From Andrena cerasifolii (taxonomy: Eukaryota; Arthropoda; Insecta; Hymenoptera; Andrenidae), in NCBI RefSeq assembly GCF_050908995.1, contig NC_135132.1:2661001-2725000 (forward strand): a DNA stretch of 64,000 nucleotides, given 5' to 3'. Of this stretch, positions 20,310 through 32,300 are shown one piece after another. A program made the position numbers and the translations under genes. The first letter of the stretch is position 1; each line of letters begins with the position of its first letter. Under the pieces are notes generated by a model. The model had not been told where the DNA came from. It did no database searches and worked only from the letters and a program-made list of their open reading frames with translations.

Positions 20310-23300
20310 GTACTTCGACCTTTGACTTTCTAAAACGCCTATTAGAATTTAATATTAATATTCAGATTTAATGAAGTTGATATACGGTTGCTCACAAAAG
20401 TATCCGTTCACCCTGTATGTAACATATTAAATCGACTTCGAAGTAAGAATTCACAATTCTAATAACGAATTCGGTATCACGCACTGACTCTGTGCTGATG
20501 CCAGAAAATAAGTTGGATTAGGTGTTCCTGACAGAGGCGAAGATAGCTCTATAAGAATCACCCAATCCAAGTCATTTTCTGCTACCAGCACAGAGCGAGA
20601 TACCGAATTCGCTATAATTCACATTAATATGAACCTTGATTAATATACTTTTATTTTAGGTGCACTCAATTGGAAAGCAGTTTATTTAAACGAGTATTAT
20701 TATACGTGGAAGTAACAGAGACCGTGCAAAAAAATATTCGTCCAAATTTAATATTTAATTTATACAAACGCAGTTACGATAAGTCCGTATTCTTCTAATA
20801 CTCCTGCGATTTTATTAAAAGCTTTAATCTATTATGCAGAGATTTAAATAATTTTCTATGAAATTTGGGCTTGTACCTGTTGTTTCATTCTTCTAGCAAA
20901 ATTTCTTCAAGCATTTCTTCGGTAGATAATTACGAAAGACTAACTAAAAATATATAACTCAAGGTATACAGGGTGTTCCAAAAATATTGCAGGTCCTTGA
21001 AAGGGCTAACTCGTGGGGTGATTTGAAGCCACTTTTTCCTTAGCGAAAATGTTCGCCGAGGCTTTGTTAACGAGATATTAACAAAAAATACCCGACCAAT
21101 CGGAGCGCGAGTCTACTACAGCGCTCAGCTGTCTTGGCTTAGAACTGCGCGGCCCGGAAGTTCCACCGCTATTATTCATCTGTTAATATCTCGAGAACAA
21201 AGCCTCTGACCTCAAAACGGTAAAGGACTTTTCGATGCCATTTTGTAACAGCATATTGCATGTTTCGGAAAGTCTCTGAATTTTGGGACACCCTGTATAG
21301 GATGGACCAATAAGAATTACCACCTGAAATATCCTCGGCGTCTTGTAGAGAGAAGTAAAGCTAAGAGAAAATTTTTTCGAATAAAAGTTGTTTGGAATAG
21401 AAGAGGCCATCGTATGGCGATAACGATTTTTTTGCAAGTGGAGGCACTTATAAGACATTTTGCTCTTACTCACATAGTTCCAGAGACATTCAACGTGGTA
21501 ATTCATATTGGTCCACCCTGTATATTACGTTACGTCGCACGAATATATTTTTAAAAAAATATTTATTCCGTGTAACCTTCTTCTTTTATGACAAGAATGA
21601 ATAATTAATTCCAGGATGCCGTCAACGAATTTCTAGAAAGTTGGGAGCAAGGACTGCTGCCGCGGGGTCAACTTTTCACCGTCACGAACCCCGCCTTGCT
21701 CCATCAAGCAGAGTTACTCTTCAGTGTCCTTTTCAGCGCGCGGGACTTTGAAACCTTCCACAATACGGCTGCCTGGGCTAGAGTAAACGTGAACGAGCTA
21801 ATGTACATCTACTCTTTGAGCGTTGCCATACTCCATCGTTCTGACACCTGGTTCCTCAAACTGCCGCCATTATACGAGGTGATGCCAAACTACTTTTTCA
21901 ACGAAGATGTTCTGCAAAAGGCTTACGACATCGCGATGGGCGACGAAGGTTAGTGAGAGGATACAATTTATGTCCATCGAGTAGACTCCAACTGTTCTAC
22001 TTACAATTGGTAAAAGTGTTGCCATGGGCATGTTGTTTACTTGGGTTAGGCATCGATGAATTGTCATTATGTACCTATTCTCCCTGTCATTTAAGAAGGA
22101 ACCCGTTTCGCGCATGTAGAATAGGGCTGGGACTATTTGTCGAATTTTTCGGTATTCGAATATTCGAATACTTCAGTTCCTCAATTATTTGGCGAATATA
22201 ATTCGAATATTTAAGTATTCGAATACTATTCGAATATTTAAGTATTCGAATACTATTCGAATATTTAAGTATACGAATACTATTCGAATATTTAAGTATT
22301 CGAATATAATTCGAATATTCAAGTATTCGAATACTATTCGAATATTTAAGTATTCGAATACTATTCGAATATTTAAGTATTCGAATACTATTCGAATATT
22401 TAAGTATACCAATACTATTCGAATATTTAAGTATTCGAATACTATTCGAATATTTAAGTATACGAATACTATTCGAATATTTAAGTATACGAATACTATT
22501 CGAATATTTAAGTATACGAATACTATTCGAATATTTAAGTATTCGAATATAATTCGAATACTATTCGAATATTTAAGTATTCGAATACTATTCGAATATT
22601 TAAGTATTCGAATACTATTCGAATATTTAAGTATACCAATACTATTCGTATATTTAAGTATACGAATACTATTCGAATATTTAAGTATACCAATACTATT
22701 CGAATATTTAAGTATACCAATACTATTCGAATATTTAAGTATACGAATACTATTCGAATATTTAAGTATACGAATACTATTCGAATATTTAAGTATTCGA
22801 ATATAATTCGAATATCCAAGTATTCGAATACTATTCGAATATTTAAGTATTCGAATACTGATGTATTCGAATAGTATGGTGTGAATTATAAATCAAGTTC
22901 TTTAGGTTCATTTGTCAGGGTGAAATCTTGTGAGCTAATTTTGACCCACTTCACACCATACTATTCGAATACATCAGTATTCGAATAGTATTCGAATAAT
23001 AACATTCGAATACTCAAATATTGGAAGTTTATTCGTAGCATTCGAATACTTGTAAAATATCCGAATATTAAATTATTCGAATATTCCCAGACCTAATGTA
23101 GAATGAGCTCATTGTCTCCGAAAAAGCGTTGGTGGGGGTACAGCCAATAGTGCCTTCTCCCGGCACCAATGGGCGTGAACCTGCGCAGAACTAGTCTAAA
23201 CTCGTCGGTCGGCAGGTTCCTTCTTAAATGACAGGTAGAATATATCATTCAAATTTTTAATATTTTTGTACATTGCTTTGCCTTAAAATCGAGTATGGAA

Positions 23301-26300
23301 TAGTCGTAGTAATGCGTGGAGAATGAAAGATGGAATCCTTCAGGGACATTTAAGAATTAGTGGTGGAAGATAGTTTTGTGAAAAAGATCGAATTATGCTT
23401 CTTCTAAGTAAAAGGAAGACACGTGCATAATAAAAAATTCGTTGTTTAAGCAGAAACACAAGTAGAATGATACACAGTTATAAGTACAAACGTTGATCCC
23501 CACTGTGCGTCTAGTCCGTCTAGCGGATGGTAAGCAACCATAGAAAGTCGAATACTATCGTACTACAGGGATTTGAAATGAGTCGCGGGTTTTTCTCAGT
23601 TCATGCGTGTTTACCAGAACTCTTTGATCTATAAAAATCATAGGATGCATTCTAGTCTTCCAAATAACGGCCATTGTGGTCTATGGTTTAGTCCACCTTT
23701 CTGCTAATACTGAGTCCCTGTATGTACATACATATATGTATACGTACTGGTACATATGTGTCACTCCTTGGGCTTTAAGGCCAAGAGAAAAAGCAGTATG
23801 CCTTCCAATCACTTGGAAAAATATATTCCCACTATTTAACATATATATTTGTGGGATCAGGAACCCCCGTAGAATGAGGGGGAGCCCGGACTTCGAGTTC
23901 GCTTCCCGGCGCGCTCTCTTTTTCCGTGGCTCCCACACACGTAGGAATGACGTCAGCTATTCCTACCTATGTCAATCTCAAGCACTTGCTTTCCTTGTTC
24001 ATTTCTCCTGACAACTCAAGCACAATAGCAAAAATTTCTCAATTACTATGATAGGGTAAACTTTTACTAGGTATTTAAAAAGAGCTGATGATAGAAATAG
24101 GTGCAGAAGAAACCACATGGGGAATTTCATATATTGTACCTATGTATAAAGCATTATTAGACAACCAAGTAAAACTTTATGAATAAAACCACATCATATC
24201 AGTCATGATGGCGGCTCTTTACATGTCATGGTGTGCTAAACGCTACCAAAATTAATACATGATGAAACTCTATTTTATTTATCTAACATTTCATGAAATA
24301 TACATATAGAATGTTCTTCCTGTTCTCCTATGCATCGAATTCTTTTACATTACTTCACTTGACGTGACTAAGAGGAATCGACAAGGAAGAGAAGTGATAA
24401 TAATAAAAACATGTTTGCGGACATGGATGTTTGCGAGTAATGCAATTCATAAGTTTAACAAACAGTGTAGTCTGTTTAATATTCGAAGATATGAATGTAC
24501 CTATACCTACTTAATAGCGAGATTGTTTATGTAAAGATTGTGTGAATTTAATCAGGTACAGGTATGAAGAAGACCGTGGGTGGGACCGAGTATTTCGTAA
24601 TCCCAGCTAACCACAGCACGTGGTACATGGACAGAGAAGATACACCCGAACAGAAACTGCGCTACTTCACCGAAGACGTTGGTCTGAATGCTTTCTACTT
24701 CTTAGCGAACCATGTTTACCCACCTTTCATGTCAAGCGTGAAGTACTACGTACTATACGAAAGCCGTGGTGAATACTATTTCTTCATGCACAAGCAACTT
24801 TTGGCAAGGTACGTTGTATTATGAACCTTTGTTCACACTTTTATTTCATCATACTAGATAACATTACAGAAAAATGTAAGAAAACAATGTTTCCAAAAGA
24901 ACTGCATGCTAGAATTATCTCGAAGGAAGGTGACGAGTCTTTTCGGCTTGCTTTTCTTGTCTATGAGCGTTTGCTTTTGTCTCATTCGCCGCGGAAAAAA
25001 CAGAAGAAGTAGGGGAATAGCCAGGGCCGGCTTTGGGGGGGGGGGGGTAGGCAGGGCGGCCGCCCGGGGCGCCAAATTTGTAGGGGCGCCACTATATGCG
25101 TTTATTCCTTTATATCCGTTCTGCTACTTGATTTTCGTGCCCTTGGGGGGGGGGCATGATAATCTTGCCCGGGGTGCGAAGTATGCTAAAGCCGCCCCTG
25201 GGGATAGCACTCAGAAGCTCCGCCCTTATAGTCGAATTAACGAAAGAAGGCTACTTGGGACCGCGGCCAGAATTTGCGACGTTGCCGCTACTCCAGGCTC
25301 GCGATTGGCGCTTCCCCTACGCGGCTCCCTGCGCCTTGGACAATGACTTTCGACTAATTAGCTGTGGGCCCAGAGTAATCGTTGTCCTTGTCGGGTGTAT
25401 ATTGCTATCCTCTTCCAGAGGGCGCACCCAACGTTCTTCCCATAGAGATTTGACAGAATGTCGAATCTTATTGGCTATTGCGGCACGCGCCATGCGGAAT
25501 GAATGGCGGACAAGTCGAGGAATGCAGGCTCATAGGATTCTTATTCTATTTAGCGTCATTCCACGGCAAATCGATCACTTTGCTGGTTTTGAATTTGTTC
25601 AATTTTTGGCTATTTTCATGAAACCGAGATGTACTTGTGAATTTTTATCTCGGAAACTATTTATCTCATTGAATTCATTCCTTTTCATTTTAATCTGGAA
25701 AGTGCGGGCTATTCTAATACTCTTTTTTTTATATTGAAAAATTAATTTTGTAATTTTGAAAATTATAACCAATGTTTTATTTTGCAAATTTCACGGACGA
25801 AATATTCTGCTTTCGAGCATGGAATTTTGAAAATTAACGTCAGCATGAGCTGTTATTAACCGATGAAGAGTTTCATTAACCCACTCTTGGCCCCGTTTCA
25901 GGTAAAAATATTTTGCTCTGTCGACATTGTTTGTAGACTTTATTCAAATAATATGAGATGCGAGTTATATGGTCAGCTGCCCGTAATAACTGAGCAAGAG
26001 ACGACTATATAACTGCGGCGTTAATTTTAATGGTGTTATCCTAGAATAATACTTTTAAGCAATGTTTAAAGGAACGAATTCCTGTTGAATTGAGAAATAG
26101 TTTTACAATTTCAAAACTTTATTCTGACAGATTAACACAGTGCTGTTGATAGTTTTCGAGATAGAAATTCGTAAGTACAGCATCTTTTCACAAACATAGG
26201 CAGAAATTGCACAATTCAAAGTCCTATATTTTGTAACCAAGTTCAAAACCCGTTAAATAAATGACTCAAACCTTTCCATAATTTCACGTGGTTCACAAAA

Positions 26301-29300
26301 TACATATTGCATTCTGATCAAAGTCTCTAATAATGTGATCGATTTGGCGTGGAGTGACTTGTAGATGAAGGAATCTGTTTTATCGAGCGAGGAAAGAGAC
26401 CCCCCTCGGACGGCCCCCCTCCATACCAACCAGACCCAGCAGATCGCAGTCGATTTCTCCTTCTTTTCCTTCGCTTTTTGACTTTAAAAAATAGTCGTCG
26501 GAAATAAAAATTTCATTTTTTTGTTTGCCTTCATAAATAAAAGGTGTTCTAGAAGCATTTAAACGTTCAAAATTTGAGGGAAAAAATGTTTTCTTTTTAG
26601 TTTTTCGGACTTTTTTCGAAAACCGTCTGTCGCACGAGAAAAAGTAATAGAACATAAAAGATGCTCGTTATCCGGATCTACAACTTTTGTTTAACATATT
26701 TTTTTACTTAATCAATAACTTGGAGGATATTATATAAAATCGACTTCGCGAGCTGTTAAATACTGATTTAAATGTTTAAGGGCCCAAGGGCACCCTTTCC
26801 CGTTATCCGATTGAGCTCAAACTTTAGACGGATTTTTTTAATTATTCGGAACTATTCTTGAGGGTGCTCCGAAGATAATCTTGAAAAAAAAATTACCAAG
26901 AGTAAATAAGAGACACCCTAACCTACATTAATGTGACTCATCCCGTTTATTACATAAATAAATTAACGCCATTCGAGAACCAAGTGCTTACATCAAGAAA
27001 TTTTGGGATCTTGTAAGAAACATTTCAGGATTTAATAACTTTGTTAAGTGGTTTCAACAGTGCATTGTGAAAAATGGAGGTCATTTGAAAGATACTTTTT
27101 GTAAAGCAACTTAATCCCTGTAAAACATTGAATTCGAATGTTTGTAGTTTCGATTCAATTAAAGAAATAAGATTTTTGGTCATTTTGGAGTGAGTTATAT
27201 CATTTAGTAAGTAACATTGTATGTAAGTACTTACGAAGTCATAGCACCACATGATGCATTATTACGTAGGTACCTATTATTTAAGTAGTTTCCGCTAGGA
27301 AAAGGGAATTAATGACTTAGCCACAAAATTTACACACTAATCGAATTTATTAATTAGGGAATTACTACTAGATTATAATTACTACTTGATCATAATTGCA
27401 CATTAGGTTTCACGTCTCAGGTTGTAATTAGTTGGGGCTTCCGTGTGAAACGTAGTGTCCTTCAGCTTCAAGTTTCGTCAACAGTTATTTATCAGTTATT
27501 TTCATTTGTTTCACAGATCTATCAATGTCACTGTGCTTACTCGCCTTCAGTCACAGATATTCGAACATAATTAAAGATAGTTACTTCACGAATTCTTCAT
27601 TAACTATTAATTTTTACCATAGAATTCAATAGTAAGAGGGTAGATAGTTCACTTAGAAAGCTACAAGAAATCTTCATAACTCGATAAAGAGGTAAAACAA
27701 AAAGATCCATCACGCATCTTTTGTTTGAAACATTTTTTCCTTGATAGAATAGTTTCCGTAGAGTTACGTGACTTATAATTGGGCGTAAGTCAGTTTTCCT
27801 GAAAACATCGACCGACTTACCGATTGTACGACTACGAATCTAGTCCCCAATTATCACAAACTGAAATGAAAAATAAGAACAAGAAAAATAAAATTAAATT
27901 TTAATCCATTTCAGATATTATCTGGAGAGGCTTTCAAATGACATGGGCGAAATTGAGTACGTGAGCTTGAACAAGCCTATTACCACTGGATACTACCCCG
28001 CAATGCACCATCGCAATGGACTTCCCCTCCCCCACAGAGAAACTGGTGCCCTCATACCTCTCCATATGCAGAAATACGTTTTGGTGAGTGGTTTAAGTTA
28101 ATTAAAAAAAAAAAAAAAACAATACGAAGCTGTCGGAATTAGGTCGAAATAGATAGTTTGTCCTGGGAACTAAAACTTTAATCTTAAGTGGCTTAGTTTA
28201 CACTAGGAAAAGGACTATTTGTCGAAGTATTCTCTATTCGAATATCCGAACAGTCCAAGTATTCGAATATGCATTGCATAGAATTCGAATATTATTTTCG
28301 AATTAGGGGTGTACTCAAATATTTGTGTATTGCAGGCCTGCCCTTTAGGGTGCAAATACCTCCTCAAGTCCTGGGACCCGGGCAACAGCCGAGGGCTGAA
28401 CTATTACCTTGTTAACCGTTGCGTGGGTTTTGGGTGTACCCGTTATGAGTCCGTTTTTCCGCCCGTTGAGAGTCCGGCGACTATCCCCACCATTTCTTGG
28501 AAGCCTGCGGACGAGAGTGAGAGAACCGGACAAGGAGCGGGAGGACACGAAAGCGTCGACACGAAGTTGCCGTCGGGTACGAAAGAGAGAAAGCACGATA
28601 CTTTGTCTCGCTCCGTCTTTCAGCTGTATGGGCCCGCACGCGGGTCGAGCTCAAGCTCTAGCTGAAAGACGGAGCGAGACAAAGTATCGTGCTTTCTCTC
28701 TTTCGTACCCGACGGCAACTTCGTGTCGACGCTTTCGGGTGTGTTCCGATTCGCGCATACTGCGCATAGACTGCAGGCAATGGTGATTGGTAGTTCATAC
28801 AGTGAGTGAATAGACTGCATAACCTAATTCGTAGTATTCCCTAGAATCCTCCAACTTCTAGCGCATGATGCGTGCAGCAACTACAGAAAATCAAACCATA
28901 GGCAGCCAATGCACATAATGAGCGCATGCGTAGTTGTTCGAATTCGAATACTCCAATCAGGTTATGCAGTCTATACACTCACCTTATGTACCACCAATCA
29001 CCATTGCCTGCAGTCTATGCAGTCAATGCGCGAAACGGAACACACCCTTCGTGTCCTCTCGCTCGTTGTCCGGTTCTCTCACTCGCGCCACTGGCCGCGC
29101 GGAACCATGTCCGCAAGCCACTATGAGCTGTGATGCCAGATCGGGGACGGGTTCCCTCGAGAATTTCCCCTACCTCGCGCACACTACGCCGGAGCTGCAT
29201 GTCCGTGAGTTGGACTCCGAAGCGCCGAGCTCACGGACGCGCTGCTCCAGCGTGGTATGCGCGAGGTGGGGGAAATTCTCTGGGGAACCCGTCCCCGATC

Positions 29301-32300
29301 TGGCATCACAGACTATGAGTCCGCCGCTAGCCCCGTTCGACGGACTCATAACGGGCGATTACTGTACTGCAATTGTGTGTGCGCGCCCATACGCGTGAGA
29401 CCCAGCTATATAGACTCATGGTACGAGTCAGTATGGACGCGCCCCGACCCCCAATGCAGGCAGTGCCCAGGCACTGTGGTGGGTGGGGCGTTATCGGCGA
29501 AAGCCATCCTGCCGGGATCGAGCTTGCGCTGGCGGCTCTACCTCCTCGTGGTCCCCACTGGACAGCTGACTAAACGAGCCGCCGCCCTTCGGGGTAGATC
29601 CAACTTGCCCAGTGATTCCTAGCGGATGAGGGCAGGGTTTTTCCAAGCACCATTTCGACAGAACATCTACGCCGAATTTCCCTTGGCAGCGGACCGTGAC
29701 GACTGTTAAATTTTGCTCACACCACCTTGCAAGCCAAATGCTCGTATAGGCGAAAGCCTGAGGAAGAGCGCGCCCCTTTTGGGCCAAGACGGCTATACTA
29801 GATGTCAGTATGGACGCACGCACAGTCCTGCAGTTCTCCCGCAGCCCATGCTGCGGTTAGCAACGTAACAGTTCCGCGCTCGGCTGCTGCCCAGGTCCCA
29901 TAACTTGAGGAGGTATTTGCACCCTAAAGCGCAGGCCTGGCGTATTGGAATTGTTGAATATCATCCGATTTTTTAAATATTCCGGTACTACATGTGAATA
30001 GTTGTGTACTTACAACGGAACATCCCCAGAAATAGATTTTTTTTTCACTCAAGTGGGCATTAATTTGTAGACTATTAAATAATATTAGAAACGCATTTCT
30101 TGTGTTTTTACTAATAAATGACTTAAGCGGGTACAACACCTCTCAAGTTCATCGGCCAAAATATTCGTCGATTCGAAAAAAGTTTAGGTCAAAAGCTACT
30201 CAGTTTTAAATACAGAACTGTGTCATCAAACTAACATCTTTTATATTTGAATATTCGAACACTGCCAGAAATATTCGTAATATTCAAGTACTTATATGAA
30301 GTATTCGAATACTGAATTATTCTAGTAGTCCCAACCGCAGTTTGTGCTACATACAATACATACAGGAATATATATAGATATTGTAGAGTTTTAATAGTTC
30401 AATAATCATTATATATTAGAAATCAATAAGTAAGTAAATTAATCAGTCGGCTGCAGTGATATACCCCACTGAAAGAAAACATTTTTCGAAAAAAATTGAG
30501 AGTTAAAAATAATGAGTGAATACGGTGATGACTATAGTTTCTTGTTTGTACCTATATAGTTGGTATGCTACTTATAATTTCCTCTAATATTACGTAGTAA
30601 ATCGTTTTAAAAAAATAACACCACCAAGCTATGAAGGAATAAGAAAAGGAACAAATTCAATTAATTTCAACACATTTTCAATTAATTACAATTCATTTTT
30701 TCTTATTTAAAATAATAATCCAGAGGATTCGAAACTAATATATTAATACCTACCGTAGAAAAAGACGGATACCTCGAAAAAGATGACCTATGTTCGCGTG
30801 CCATGATTTATAAATATTTATAAATCCTATTGAATTTACAACGTAAGAAATATGTTGCAAATGTCCAATTCTCCTTGAATCTATTACAGATGCTTGAGGA
30901 TCTCCACAGCAGAATCTCGAACGCAATCGACCTCAGTTACATTGAGAGCAAGCAGAACACCCACATCAACATCTTCGGAGAATATGGACTGAACATCTTG
31001 GGTAACATCGTGCAGGGTAACGCAGACACAGTTAACAAGAGATACTACGGAAGCATAGATAAACTCTGCAAGAAGGTCTTAGGATTCGGTTTGGAGACCA
31101 ATGACGTATACCATACAGTACCCAGCGCGCTTGAAATGTATAGTACCAGCTTGAGAGATCCCGTTTTCTACAGCATGTACAAGCACCTCGTCTCTTACTA
31201 CCTGAGGTTTGTATCATTCTATTTAATTTTCTCGGATTTATATCTACTTACGCAATTTCCATTCCCTGGTGTATGTAGGTACATAGCATTACTTTTCTTT
31301 GAATAATCATTAATTTTATAATTCCTTTTCTTTCGTCTGGAATCTTTCTTTCTGGCGGGCTCTGTAAGAAAGCAAAGAATTCTGGATTCCTAATAACAGG
31401 ATCGATATCTGACGTGACTTTTGAGATGTGCATCAGCGAATTTTATTATGGGTCAAAATCGACCCTGTATCCGTGGGGCATCGGTTAATTAATTGATCAT
31501 TGCTCTGACATGGGCCACTTAGTTTCTTAGAGAACCCATATAATTCAGAATTCTAGTTTTCCTTAATTCTTCTTGGGTTGTACATTAGGCTGGGCCGAAA
31601 AATCTTTTTTATTCTTTCCCTGTCATAGTCAAAAAAAGTTGTAGCTCTGCACAAAAAGAAATTAGATTTTTTTATTAAAAAAAAAACAGGATTAGCCGCG
31701 CCTCTTGGTCCCTAAAGGGTCGAGAACGTGCGATTTTGTTTTTGTTAAATCTGACTTGACATAGTGATAAAAAGGTGTAAGGTTGTCAAAAAGTTCACTG
31801 ATTTTTTTTTTAATTTTAAAACTGTATTTAACCGCGCCCCAGGGGGTCGAAGATACCGTCTTTTCAAATGAATAGTTTTTGTAGATCATAAGGCGCAATC
31901 GGTTCCTACCAAGCTAGTAAGTCACCAAAAGCATTATCTCAATGTCTCACCGCGCCCCGGTACCAAAGGAATGTGTATTACTACATAGCCGATAGCGTCG
32001 ATGCTTAAACCCTTACAAGGCACCCCTTTGACCCGGGCGCAGCTAAATATAGTTTTAAAATTATAAAAAAAAATCAGCGAGCTTTTTGACATACTTCACA
32101 CATTTTTTTTCCACTCTGTCCAGTCGGATTTAAAAAAATTATTTTTGTTCGTTTTCGGCCCAGCCTATTGTACATCTCTTACGTTTCTTTTCAAATTAAT
32201 AAACAGCTTGCTTCGTTCTGGATTAGATCCTGTATATTTTTGTTAAAACATCTGCAGACGTAAAAACTAGGGGCTTGTCAAACTTCAAGAAATTATATCT

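Noticed and set aside
22189..22806. 205-codon open frame on the plus strand
   Set aside because: It is a translation of the ATTCGAATATTTAAGT minisatellite. Equally long frames exist on the minus strand, and the residues repeat with the DNA period.
25156..25737. 193-codon frame in intron 3 of gene 2
   Set aside because: It starts inside a poly-G-bearing MITE, runs through intronic sequence and shows no domain, signal peptide or codon pattern like the hexamerins.
28309..29823. Several GC-rich frames of 60-154 codons
   Set aside because: All lie in the 1.6-kb hAT-type element with internal fold-backs, and mirrored translations recur on both strands.
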